64,000 bases of DNA from CAMBDS01 sp964355675 (GCA_964355675.1 CAYHEC010000010.1:62001-126000); one strand, 5' to 3'. Shown: positions 46,273 to 55,003, counted from the first letter of the stretch. The notes: generated from the sequence alone by a model not told the origin. Numbers and translations are program-made.

Positions 46273-46541
46273 TGTTGAGTTCCTTTACTATTGAACAAAA
46301 CAATTTGAGAATGGGATTTCCCGGTCACGATGACTGAAGTCTGACCGGAGCCGACGGACACACGCACTGGAGAACCTTTTGCGACCGAATGGACTCATCC
46401 TTTCAACGTAATTAAGCCAAACTCCGATTCCAAGATACTGATAGCCGTTTAATAACCTGGATATCAAGAATCTATCCGAAATCAAAGGAAGCTTTTTGAT
46501 CGTCAAGCCCAAAGCCTTGATCCGGCAGTAATAGTAATTTG

Positions 46542-46635
46542 CGGGAACGGGTGAGGATCGAACTCACCACGGCTGTAATTAGCAACCGTCATCGGATTTG
46601 AAGTCCGTGGAGTGCACCAGCACCCATCCATTCCC
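46542..46635 (-). tRNA. selC: tRNA-Sec (selC), anticodon TCA
   Basis: Recognised from structure on the minus strand. An 8-bp acceptor stem GGGAATGG/CCGTTCCC (one G-T), a 6-bp D stem GGGTGC/GCACTC with a TGGT loop, anticodon loop CTTCAAA with TCA at 46601-46599, a 7-bp variable arm ACGGTTG/CAGCCGT, a 5-bp T stem GTGAG/CTCAC around TTCGATC, and discriminator G. The total length of 94 nt, the long acceptor stem and the long variable arm are specific to tRNA-Sec. CCA is not encoded (CAA follows). It lies downstream of selB, selD and selA in the same direction, so the locus holds all four bacterial Sec-insertion genes. Confidence 0.95.
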
Positions 46636-46725
46636 AAGGACGTTCTTCTAAAGAGAGCAACACTTGTCTTGTGGCTCCATCTGGATCGATACGCACCTTA
46701 TTTTGAATCAACAGAAACCTTCAAT

Positions 46726-46850
46726 ATAAGTCTGTTGAAAAAGTCGAACAATAGGCGAAAATGTCCAAGCGGACGCCCTCGTCCGCTGGTAGATCAAGCA
46801 CAGTGAGAGGGCGGACGAGGGCGTCCGCCTGGACTCAGCAAGACTTATTC
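46726..46850. repeat. Dispersed repeat, palindromic copy overlapping the end of selA
   Basis: Outer ends ATAAGTCTGTTGA and (reverse complement) ATAAGTCTTGCTGA, inner 25-bp arms at 46763-46787 and 46812-46836 (GTCCAAGCGGACGCCCTCGT... and its near-perfect complement) around a 24-base loop. The right arm and right end include the selA stop codon and its last codons (AAT AAG TCT TGC TGA). The hairpin could also act as terminator between selA and selC. Confidence 0.7.
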
Positions 46851-48277
46851 AAAAGATTCAATATACTCTTATAGATCAAATCAATCTCATCATCCTGCAC
46901 TGTGCGCATGTCAAACAACACCCTGTCATCTTCAATTCTTGTAAAGACAGGTGATTCCGATTTGCGAAGACTCTTCGCCAGCCACTCGGCAGAATGATTT
47001 TCCATAATTATCCTAACCAAAATCGTTGGAATATTTCGCGCAGGCAGAGCTCCCGATCCCATTACGCTGAATCCCTCTGCGATTTCGCAGCTTCCTCTCT
47101 CTTTAATCACGCCATTCAGCTTTTTCCTCAAACGCTCAGCTTTCTTGCGTAGAGTAGTTGTGGACATAGCGAGCATAGCATAAAGCGGATGAGTCAATGG
47201 AAGACGGTCAGGATCGCGAAAAAGCTTTAAAGTCCCCTCCAGCACTGCCAGTGTTAGCTTATCAGGCCTAATCGCGCGCAAGAGCGGGTTCTTCTTACAG
47301 CGTGAGATCAGAGTCTGCTTCCCGACGAGAATCCCGCACTGAGGCCCTCCCACTAATTTATCCCCGGAAAATGCTACGATACCCGCACCATCGGCAATTG
47401 CTTGTTGAATAGTTGGTTCTGCGGGTAGATTCCACCGGCTCAGATCGACTAACGCTCCACTGCCTGCATCGTAAAAAAATGGCAAGTCCTTTTGAGAGGC
47501 AAGTTTTGCAAGTTGTTCAACAGAAACTTCTCTATGGAATCCCTCAATACGATAGTTCGAAGGATGAACCTTTAAAATCATCCCGGTCCGCTCCCCGATA
47601 GCATTGTTATAATCATTGAGATGGGTGCGATTAGTCGTGCCGACTTCGATCATTTCGACTCCTGCACGACGCATGACGTCCGGGATGCGGAACATTCCAC
47701 CGATTTCGACCAACTCACCTCGTGAGATAATCGCTTCGAGCCCATCGGAAAGAGTGTTCAGCGCTAAAAGCACCGCGGCGGCGTTGTTGTTGACGACCAA
47801 TGCGCTCTCCGCTCCGGTCAGTTCGATGAGAAGGTCACTGACATGGGCAAACCTGTCGCCGCGCGCGCCGGTTTCGATATCTATTGCCAGAGTGCTGTAA
47901 CGGAGCGCGGCTTCACTGAGCGCTTGCCTCGCGGCTGGAGCCAGCGGTGCCCGCCCCAATCCGGTGTGCAGGAGAACTCCCGTAGCATTGACGGCATGCC
48001 TGATGCTATTTCGAGTTTCTGCTTCTAACCGCCTGATGACAGCTTCGATAAGAGACTTGATAGAAAATTCTCTACCCTCGGTGAGGTAATTCTCCGAAAG
48101 AAGAGTCTGCCTCCACGCTTCGATTTCCTTTTGCACCGCCTCTCGCACTGTCCGTCTTGAAAAGCGTCCGGCGAGTGACAGGAGTTCATCGGAATCGAGC
48201 AGAAGACCAACGGAAGGGATTTCCCTTAATTTGGCGACGCCGTCTTTATTTTCCAGAGTATTATCTGGACTTCTCAT
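46835..48277 (-). CDS. selA: L-seryl-tRNA(Sec) selenium transferase
   Basis: 480 residues, usual length. Converts Ser-tRNA(Sec) to Sec-tRNA(Sec) with selenophosphate, using PLP. Motifs: NATGVLLHTGLGRAPL, VVNNNAAAVLLALNTL, ISRGELVEIGGMFRIPDVM, KVHPSNYRIEGF, and the PLP lysine Lys307 in AFSGDKLVGGPQCGI. The N-terminal helical tRNA-binding part is present. The C-terminus NLLNKSC is encoded within the end of a dispersed repeat, so the original terminus may have been altered slightly. Downstream is selC; upstream, beyond a 295-bp repeat-bearing gap, is selD. Confidence 0.96.
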   Translation of the reverse strand: MRSPDNTLENKDGVAKLREIPSVGLLLDSDELLSLAGRFSRRTVREAVQKEIEAWRQTLLSENYLTEGREFSIKSLIEAVIRRLEAETRNSIRHAVNATGVLLHTGLGRAPLAPAARQALSEAALRYSTLAIDIETGARGDRFAHVSDLLIELTGAESALVVNNNAAAVLLALNTLSDGLEAIISRGELVEIGGMFRIPDVMRRAGVEMIEVGTTNRTHLNDYNNAIGERTGMILKVHPSNYRIEGFHREVSVEQLAKLASQKDLPFFYDAGSGALVDLSRWNLPAEPTIQQAIADGAGIVAFSGDKLVGGPQCGILVGKQTLISRCKKNPLLRAIRPDKLTLAVLEGTLKLFRDPDRLPLTHPLYAMLAMSTTTLRKKAERLRKKLNGVIKERGSCEIAEGFSVMGSGALPARNIPTILVRIIMENHSAEWLAKSLRKSESPVFTRIEDDRVLFDMRTVQDDEIDLIYKSILNLLNKSC

Positions 48278-48419
48278 TCCAGGTTTTAATGTTAGTAGGT
48301 TGTCAAGGAGTTGGATGTGACAGCAGGGAGGTGGGTTGTCTCTCTTCTGCTGATCTAATATTATTCAACGGATGCTTATTATTAGGAGAGCATTAAATTG
48401 TAGCGATTTTCATTCATAG

Positions 48420-48572
48420 AGGGGGGACGCTCCGGTCCGCCCAAGCCAACTTCAACTCATTTTCTTCGCCTGAGCTCAAGATATGTGCTTAATTTCTGCC
48501 CGCCCAGCAAAGTCTGTGCGGGCTACAAGCTATGATTTTTTTTCATCATTTGGGATTTGGGCAACAGTCCTA
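48420..48572. repeat. Dispersed intergenic repeat abutting the selD stop
   Basis: Contains GGGGGGACGCTCCGGTCCGC, then GCCCGCCCAGCAAAGTCTGT, GCGGGCTAC, and ends TTGGGCAACAGTCC directly against the TAA of selD. The GCCCGCCCAGC...GTGCGGGCTAC part is shared with copies near 40970 and 54340. It occupies most of the selD-selA gap. Confidence 0.6.
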
Positions 48573-49925
48573 TTAATTTTTAACCAATATGTGACGATCA
48601 TCTGCCCGGCGAGCACCTACTTCACCTATAATTACAGCGGTATCTCCCCCATCCGTCAGCTCTTTTACTAATTCCATTGCTCTGCTGTGCGGAAGACTAA
48701 TGAGCAATCCCCCGGAAGTTTCGCTATTAAAGAGCAGATTTCGAATTTCGTCTTTTACCTCTTGGTCGAAATCGATGTATTTTCCGAACGAATTGAAGTT
48801 CATTCTCGCCGCGCCGTCTTTGACGCCTTCTCGTAGAAGATCAAGCGCAGATGACAGTATTGGCAACGAAGAACTGTCGATGAGAAGTTTTACGCCAGAT
48901 GCGATAGCCATCTCGCATCCGTGGCCTAACAACCCGAATCCTGTCACGTCGGTGCAGGCATGTGCCTTGAACTTCCTCATTGCTTCGGAAGCTCTGCGGT
49001 TAGGCTTCAGCATGGAATTATTCACATTACTCACAACCGGACCGGGCAAGGCTCCCCGTTGCACGATTGCTGATACAACCGTCCCTACTCCCAATGGCTT
49101 TGTCAAGACAAGCGCATCCCCGGGTTTGGCATTGGCATTCGTATAAATTTCACACGGATCGATTTCGCCAGTAACTGCGAGTCCGTAACGAATTTCATCA
49201 GAAGCGAAGGAATGCCCCCCTACCACAGCGGCGCCGGCTTCGACAACTGCATCCTGACCGCCTCGCAGGATCTCGCTCATAATCGCGGTATCACCACCAT
49301 ACGGGAAGCCGATGATGCCAAGGGCGGAGAGCGGCTTGCCTCCCATAGCCCAGACGTCCGACAGCGAGTTCACTGCGGCAATCTTTCCATAAGTGTAAGG
49401 GTCGTCAGCCACAGGGGCGAGCACGTCCACCGTCTGAACTAAAGCTCGATCAGGTGAGATTAAGAATATCCCCGCATCGTCAGCAGTCGAATTTCCAACC
49501 AGAACTCGAGAGTCTGGAATATTAGGGACTCGAGATAACGCAAGCATCAACTGCGCTCGATTAAGTTTGGAAGCGCAACCGGGGCAGAGGATAGTTGCCA
49601 GAAGCCCCGAACGACGCTTAGCCTGTATTGCATTGGCGTCGATGAACAACCCACATTCACAGCGACCAATCGAAGCGATTTCATCACTGGCTTCATGGCA
49701 GGGGCAAATAGTATCGTGGGTTGTATCGATGGGAATGTGGCTTTTGCAAGGGCAGTAGGGGCGACCGTGGCGTTCCAGGTTATCGGCAAGGCTATTTATG
49801 AGTCGCTGTAACAAGCGAGCGTCACGCTGAACGCCCCACCCGTTTCGAGCGGCAGTGGACTGGATGAATTTCTCCATCAAGCCTGTCTTGTCGGAATTCA
49901 AAACGACCTGATTTAATTTCCCCAC
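48573..49925 (-). CDS. selD: Selenide, water dikinase with N-terminal ferredoxin:thioredoxin-reductase-like domain
   Basis: 450 residues, about 100 more than ordinary SelD. The C-terminal 335 residues are SelD: ILCPGCASKLNRAQLMLAL with catalytic Cys117 and Lys120, GNSTADDAGIFLI, VQTVDVLAPVADDPYTYGKI, AVNSLSDVWAMGGKPLSALG, DVTGFGLLGH. It makes selenophosphate from selenide and ATP. Residues about 17-95 resemble the catalytic subunit of ferredoxin:thioredoxin reductase: RPYCPC (58-60), ICPC (74-76), CECGLF (89-91), the CPC..CPC..CxC pattern that holds a 4Fe-4S cluster next to a redox disulfide, with Glu instead of His in the last motif. The GTG start has AGGA six nt upstream. An ATG at 49877 would keep the domain. 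The fusion suggests delivery of electrons or reduced selenium. Confidence 0.93.
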   Translation of the reverse strand: MGKLNQVVLNSDKTGLMEKFIQSTAARNGWGVQRDARLLQRLINSLADNLERHGRPYCPCKSHIPIDTTHDTICPCHEASDEIASIGRCECGLFIDANAIQAKRRSGLLATILCPGCASKLNRAQLMLALSRVPNIPDSRVLVGNSTADDAGIFLISPDRALVQTVDVLAPVADDPYTYGKIAAVNSLSDVWAMGGKPLSALGIIGFPYGGDTAIMSEILRGGQDAVVEAGAAVVGGHSFASDEIRYGLAVTGEIDPCEIYTNANAKPGDALVLTKPLGVGTVVSAIVQRGALPGPVVSNVNNSMLKPNRRASEAMRKFKAHACTDVTGFGLLGHGCEMAIASGVKLLIDSSSLPILSSALDLLREGVKDGAARMNFNSFGKYIDFDQEVKDEIRNLLFNSETSGGLLISLPHSRAMELVKELTDGGDTAVIIGEVGARRADDRHILVKN

Positions 49926-50028
49926 GATCAGTCCTGATTATGGTGTGGATAGTCTCTTTTGAGAGCTTATCAATGATTGGATTAAAAGATAATCTCACGT
50001 TACTGGCAATGTCAATACTGTTCGGCTG

Positions 50029-51981
50029 TCAAGACTTCTTGACGACCGAATTCAGTTCCCGTGTTATCTTGCGAACTTCTCCCGTTCGATAAGTAAGGCC
50101 GTGGTCGTCCCAGTAGGTAAGCAACGGCGTCGCGAACTTGCGGGAAGTTCCTATCAGTTCACGAAATTCAAAAAATCGCATTTCGTCATGGGAGTTGAAA
50201 AATTCGATAATAACGTTATGAGATTCCGCTAAAGCATTGTTGTGATAAAATATTGTTTTGCCGTCCGAATCGAACAGCCTGACTATGACCCCAAGCTCAC
50301 AAAGCCCGGTGATGAGTTTTTCCAACGAAGATCGGTCGAGATTCAACACAGATGCAATATGTGCAGGATCGGGGGGTGAAAACAGTTCGGATAAGAACAT
50401 AGCCTCCACCGTTTTACGAGCTTTTTCCTGTTCCTGGCTAAACGTTATCTGGTGACCGCGAAGCCAAAGTAGATCGCCTGATGATTCGGCAGTATCGTTT
50501 TCAACCAGCAATTCGATGATTTTATCAACAAGTGCACCGGGAGCGTTTGGCATCACCCGGCTTCTCAGCTCTGTCCTCTTCATCCCCTTTATTTGCGGTT
50601 TTGCTCGGTGAAAATCCTTCAATTCCTTAGCGGCTGTTTCGAGTAGCTTTCTGACGAGATCCGCCTCCACGACAGCCCAGCGGGGGCTCCCGATCAACAC
50701 AATTATACTCTCATCGACCGCGAGCGAGCCAAGGACATCTATCACTTCGTCTTCCAGCATTGCCAACTCGCTGGCAAGTTGAGAAGCTTCGATAGCGGCT
50801 ACTCCTGCCGCCCGGACTACCTGCATGGTAAGTTCGCGTGGTTCGCCGGATTCACGTTTCTGAAGACGTCCGATCTCGTCTGCTGATACACTTTTTTGCT
50901 TAGGTGGGTGGATTTCGAGTGCCACTCCTCCCCCGAGAACACGGCCTTCCGAGAAACTGCGGATAACGTAACGGTCGCCGATGTTTGCTAAAACTTGTGT
51001 TTCAAGACGGAATTGGACGAATCCGCTGTCGTTGGGAACAAGTTTTTTTCCATCGAGAATAGTGACCCTTCCTATGTATTCCGCGCTACCAATGTGGAGA
51101 CGAACTCGAGTTCGTTGTTCGAGCGGCTTGCTCGCGGTTGCAAGATAATCAAGGCGAGCGTTAATGATATAGGTTGGACGGAAGTTGTCAGGCGTTGCCA
51201 AAAGGTCGCCGCGCTGGACCAAATTCTTATCGACTCCGTGGAGATTAAGCGCGATCCTATCTCCCACTGAGGCTGATTCAACATCGACATTGTGAGTTTG
51301 AATGCGCTTGATCCGAGTTTGTATGCCGGAGGGAAGTATCTCTACTCTGTCTCCTGTCTTAATCCCGCCGGAAACGACAGTTCCAGCCGCAATGGTTCCC
51401 GCTCCCTTTAGAGAGAAAATACGATCTATCCAGAGTCTGAATATTCCTCGTTTTGTACTCTGCCGACCAAGAGAGATCATCTCATCGAGAGCTTGACGGA
51501 AGGAATCCAATCCCTCGCCAGTCCGGTTGGAAACAGGCAGAATTGGTGCTTTCTCAAGGAAAGTTCCTGCTGTCAACTCAGCAATCTCTCCTTCGACCAG
51601 CATCATCCATTCTTCGTCTGCAAGATCGATCTTGGTGAGAGCGATGATCCCTCGTGGAACCTTGAGAAGCCGCAAGATGTCAAAATGTTCGCGCGTTTGC
51701 GGCATGATTCCATCGTCGGCGGCGATAACGAGGATGCAACCATGAACACTCGATAAGCCTGCGAGCATCGTTTTCAGGAATTTCTCGTGACCAGGGACGT
51801 CGATGAATGTCACTCGATCACTATAGAATCCGAAACCGAGATCGATGGTCATTTCCCGCTCTTGCTCCTCTTTGAGACGATCAGGATGGACGCCGGTCAG
51901 GGAGTAAATCAGAGAACTCTTACCATGATCTATATGTCCTGCGGTGCAGATAACGGTATGCGGAGTTGGTTTATCGATCAT
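50029..51981 (-). CDS. selB: Selenocysteine-specific elongation factor
   Basis: 650 residues. GTPase domain: AGHIDHGKSSLIYSLTG (G1), EEQEREMTIDLGFGFY (G2 region), DVPGHEKFLKTMLAG (G3), TKIDLADEE (G4). Beta-barrel domains II and III follow, then C-terminal winged-helix domains (from about 480: KGMKRTELRSRVMPNAPGAL, FSPPDPAHIASVLNLDRSSL, FRELIGTSRKFATPLLTYWD) that bind the SECIS RNA hairpin. It brings Sec-tRNA(Sec) to the ribosome at UGA codons. It is the first gene of the sel operon, 103 nt before selD, and is divergent from the UGA-containing gene at 52446. Confidence 0.96.
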   Translation of the reverse strand: MIDKPTPHTVICTAGHIDHGKSSLIYSLTGVHPDRLKEEQEREMTIDLGFGFYSDRVTFIDVPGHEKFLKTMLAGLSSVHGCILVIAADDGIMPQTREHFDILRLLKVPRGIIALTKIDLADEEWMMLVEGEIAELTAGTFLEKAPILPVSNRTGEGLDSFRQALDEMISLGRQSTKRGIFRLWIDRIFSLKGAGTIAAGTVVSGGIKTGDRVEILPSGIQTRIKRIQTHNVDVESASVGDRIALNLHGVDKNLVQRGDLLATPDNFRPTYIINARLDYLATASKPLEQRTRVRLHIGSAEYIGRVTILDGKKLVPNDSGFVQFRLETQVLANIGDRYVIRSFSEGRVLGGGVALEIHPPKQKSVSADEIGRLQKRESGEPRELTMQVVRAAGVAAIEASQLASELAMLEDEVIDVLGSLAVDESIIVLIGSPRWAVVEADLVRKLLETAAKELKDFHRAKPQIKGMKRTELRSRVMPNAPGALVDKIIELLVENDTAESSGDLLWLRGHQITFSQEQEKARKTVEAMFLSELFSPPDPAHIASVLNLDRSSLEKLITGLCELGVIVRLFDSDGKTIFYHNNALAESHNVIIEFFNSHDEMRFFEFRELIGTSRKFATPLLTYWDDHGLTYRTGEVRKITRELNSVVKKS

Positions 51982-52445
51982 TATCTTCGGCAGATTTCGA
52001 ATAGAAGATCATTGAGATGATTTTCACGATCTTTGAGGTGCTGTTTGCTGGGCTTATTTTATTGAATAGTAAATATATCAGGAAATCGCTATCATTGAAG
52101 AGAGCAAATATCAGGCTGAATGGGTGGGCACATTGTGTTATTGGAATCTCCAGTGGTTAGGTGGTGAAAAGTGATTGGATATTCCCCTTACTGTTGCCCA
52201 TGCTCATGAAGTTACAAACGTAATTTGGATAGACCGGAATGTTATAGACAAACTCGAACTTGGTTTGACTTGCGTTCAAATTAAAATATACATATATTAA
52301 CCAATAAGTGTGAAGAAGTTATTCTCTCTAATCGGAAGAATTCAAATTGTAGCGTCATTTCAAACATAGCAGAATATACCTTAGGATATTCTCAACGCTT
52401 CTTCTAATTCAATCGGTTGCATACAATTTCTCATCTGAGGTGGAT
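51982..52445. other. Divergent promoter region between selB and the candidate selenoprotein gene
   Basis: About 460 bases, no supported gene. AT-rich in the middle. GAGG at 52437-52440 lies five nt before the ATG at 52446 and is a clear ribosome binding site for the right-hand gene. Promoter boxes were not assigned. Confidence 0.55.
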
Positions 52446-54200
52446 ATGGCATCACTATTACGAATAGCATTAATCGCTTTCGTTTTTCTCGCACTTCTTA
52501 CTATTTCTCCAGTAGTACTGCTTGCCGAGGAAGTCAACCTGTTCGGGACGATCAAAGATCACAACGGCAACGTCCCAGAGTCGGGGTTTCTCGCCATTGA
52601 TCTAATCAACGGCCAATCCGGTGGGATCACTATCGGTGGAATCAGCTACGACGAAGCCGGGAACTGGAGCATCACCGCGGATGCAGGAATATATACTCTT
52701 GTACTCCGGACTGGTTGGTCTGATGGCAGTACTTGGGCGAGCGGTTACTGGAATGGCGCCAAATTGCCCTGGGAGGCGCCCTGGTATCAGTTGAACTCCG
52801 GAATGGCCGGTCCTTTTAACATTGTTGTGAGGCCCGGTGGAACCGTTACGGGTATCATTACCAACCCCGAAGGTAACCCTGTCGATCAATTTGTCTATGT
52901 TGAACTCATCTACCAGAAGCAAACTCTAAAGAACTTCAGGTTTTCCAATTGCACAAATGAGAATGGTCAATACATCATTCGAGGCGTGCCTGAGGGAACA
53001 TACAAATTGATGACAGAATATATTTTCGAAGAAGATGATGGCGGTGGTTGACTTCTCGGATGCGACTGGATCAGTCGCCCTCATCCTGCCGATTCAACGT
53101 TCGTTTTCGATCCGAATCATATTTGGCCCAGAGTCTATAGCGGAGGTGTTTATCACCTCGATGACGCATCTGAGTTTTCGGTCATCTCTGGCGACACTAC
53201 ACGTGTAAATCTTCAATTCACGCTTGCTGGAGCCATTCATGCACGCTTCACAGCTCCTGACAGTAGCGGCTACGACGGAGGAAGGAACGTCCTCGTTATG
53301 CCGATTGCTTATGGAGCGGAGGAACGGGAATTCTGGACCATCACCCCCAGCCAGATGTATGGAGGCTATGACATTTACATGGTTCTGGAGCCAGGGACTT
53401 ACACTTTTGCCGGTCTCCCGGTTTATGCTATGATGAATGTGGGAGCCGAGATTCCGAATGTGAGGCGCACTTTTTATGGTGGTGGGTTAAGCCTCGATTC
53501 TGCCGTGACCTACGACCTTCGAGCCGGAGAAGTCGCCGAGCTTGAACTGCAAATGGTCGAAAATGGTCATTCGATCACTGGCAAACTCACTGACCCGGAA
53601 GGTGCGGCCATTCATGCGACTGTCGCCCTTATCGATGAGACGAACAAGATCGTCTGTTCGAATATCTCGTATAACGACTCAGGCTACTATTTTCTGAGTG
53701 GAGTTCCCAGCGGGATATATTTTATACTTGCCGTCGTAGAAGATCCGGTCTGCCTGCTCAGCACCTGGTATCCAAATGTTTCATCACCGGGAGCGACCCC
53801 AATCTTCTTTGAAATTCCACGTGAAGCCTGGGGCGTCGAAATCAACGACGCTGATCTACATGAAGTTGATATCCAATTACAACGTGGCGAAGGATATACC
53901 TCAGTGCCCAGTGACCGGGGAAAGAACGTCGCAGTTGATGGCTTCCGCCTGAGCGCCCCGTCTCCTAATCCGTTTAATTCTGTCATGAATATTCACTACC
54001 AGCAACCAAAGCTTGAAACGGTGAACCTCTCGGTTTATGACATCGAAGGCAGGTTGGTGGAGGTGTTATTTAACGGGCAACTTTCAGCGGGTGACCATAG
54101 TTTCAACTGGGCCGCGGGGGGGCATTCAACCGGGATGTTCGTTGTGACGGTAACTTCCGGGCAATTCAGACAATCTCGGAAGGTAGTTTATCTAAAATAA
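52446..54200 (+). CDS. Candidate secreted selenoprotein: type IX cargo protein with in-frame TGA (Sec202)
   Basis: 584 residues if the TGA at 53049-53051 is read through. Signal peptide SLLRIALIAFVFLALLTI... to about 30. Four carboxypeptidase-regulatory-like beta-sandwich segments (about 30-120, 129-200, 261-370, 374-490; e.g. GGTVTGIITNPEGNPVD, GHSITGKLTDPEGAAIHATV), then a type IX sorting domain from 499 (LSAPSPNPFN ... RKVVYLK). The frame stays open for 383 codons after the TGA and the domains match across it, so both parts are one gene. Context DDGGG-U-LLGCDW places Sec202 four residues before Cys206. A SECIS-like hairpin follows the TGA and selB is the divergent neighbour. The alternatives are a nonsense mutation or a base error (TGG or TGC). 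Start ATG chosen for its GAGG. Confidence 0.65.
53049..53086 (+). promoter_or_regulatory. SECIS-like stem-loop directly after in-frame TGA
   Basis: Starting with the TGA at 53049, the RNA can form an upper stem GCGACT/AGTCGC (53062-53067 with 53073-53078, six perfect pairs) closed by the loop GGATC, and a lower stem GGATG/CATCC (53058-53062 with 53082-53086) separated by a 3' bulge; G62 can belong to either stem. The apical loop starts with GG and is 16 nt from the TGA. These values fit the published bacterial SECIS rules (a G in the first two loop positions; loop about 16-37 nt from UGA). The E. coli fdhF loop is GGUC. Confidence 0.6.
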
Positions 54201-54249
54201 CTTTCGTCGATCACTTGCTTTGCCATTCAGAATCCATAGATTTTAATTA

Positions 54250-54389
54250 GGGTGGGCGAAAAAGTTGGAAAAATGAGCCGAAATGTTCAGGTGGATAAGG
54301 ACGTCCGTCTGAGCGCGACATCTTGGCGTGTAGCCCGACCGGCTTTGCTGTGCGGGCTACACGTTTTTTGTTTTTTTGGCAACAGTCCC
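54250..54389. repeat. Dispersed intergenic repeat, copy after the candidate selenoprotein gene
   Basis: Begins GGGTGGGCGAAAAAGTT and ends GGCAACAGTCCC, whose reverse complement GGGACTGTTGCC resembles the start of the other copies. The inside carries GGACGTCC and GTAGCCCG...TGTGCGGGCTAC. The start lies 50 nt after the stop at 54200. Confidence 0.55.
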
Positions 54390-54872
54390 AATAAAGGACG
54401 TCGAAAACCAAAGCCCGACCGCTCCATAAGGCAAGAATCCGTCAAATTCCTTCCAAAAAACTTGCACAACAGATACGCTTACAGTAACTTATGTTTCGTC
54501 AAGATTCCGTTTCAGACGATTACTACTAATCTATGACAACGATGATCATCCGATTGCAACCTGTTACCTGTTCATGTTACTTAATGGATGCTTGTTACAG
54601 ACTTTCCCCACCCAATCATACTTCCAGTGTCGTGGAAGTTTATCATAAATTTCTTCTCCATATATCTGATATATATTGCCTTAATTTAACCTAAGGCATC
54701 CTGATCTCCACTTGATTCGGTTTGGCATGGCTATTGCAAATCCCTCTTGAAGGTGAGAGTTCTGTCCTGTTGTAATTTCCTTAACCTACCTGCCGTAGTT
54801 GGCGTCATACAATAGACTTTCTCCACTGATAAAGTGAGCTAAGATGCTCCGACAGAGATCAACTTCCTGAAA

Positions 54873-54909
54873 GCCAACATTTCGCCAATTGGCGTGGTGG
54901 CCTTTTTTT
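54873..54909 (+). terminator. Hairpin with T-run
   Basis: GCCA...CGCCAATTGGCG...TGGC gives a nested stem that is followed by seven Ts (54903-54909), a rho-independent terminator layout on the plus strand. It lies 95 nt before the start of the next gene, so it may be a leader attenuator or end a small untranslated transcript. Confidence 0.4.
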
Positions 54910-55003
54910 CGGTGGAGTCTATCTCATCCGATAAGAATCAAAATAATCAAATGGTAATGCTATAGGCATTATCATTTAATCATCAAGATCAAAGGAACAA
55001 AAG

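Larger units (their letters stand above)
54201..55003. other. Long intergenic region with repeat and terminator-like hairpin
   Basis: About 800 bases without a supported gene. It holds a repeat copy (54250-54389) and a hairpin with a T-run (54873-54909), each listed separately. AAAGGA lies about seven nt before the ATG at 55004 and is the ribosome binding site of the next gene. Between them nothing is recognisable; a riboswitch was looked for and not found. Confidence 0.5.

Noticed and set aside
46835..46850. selA as truncated by the repeat
   Set aside because: The protein has the usual length (480) and all domains; only the last few residues fall in the repeat.
53298..54200. A separate gene starting at the ATG at 53298
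   Set aside because: No ribosome binding site; the frame is continuous with the upstream part except for one TGA and the domain before it would be cut.
54700..54910. Possible riboswitch upstream of the 55004 gene
   Set aside because: A terminator-like hairpin is present, but no conserved core of c-di-GMP, TPP, cobalamin or other known aptamer could be matched.
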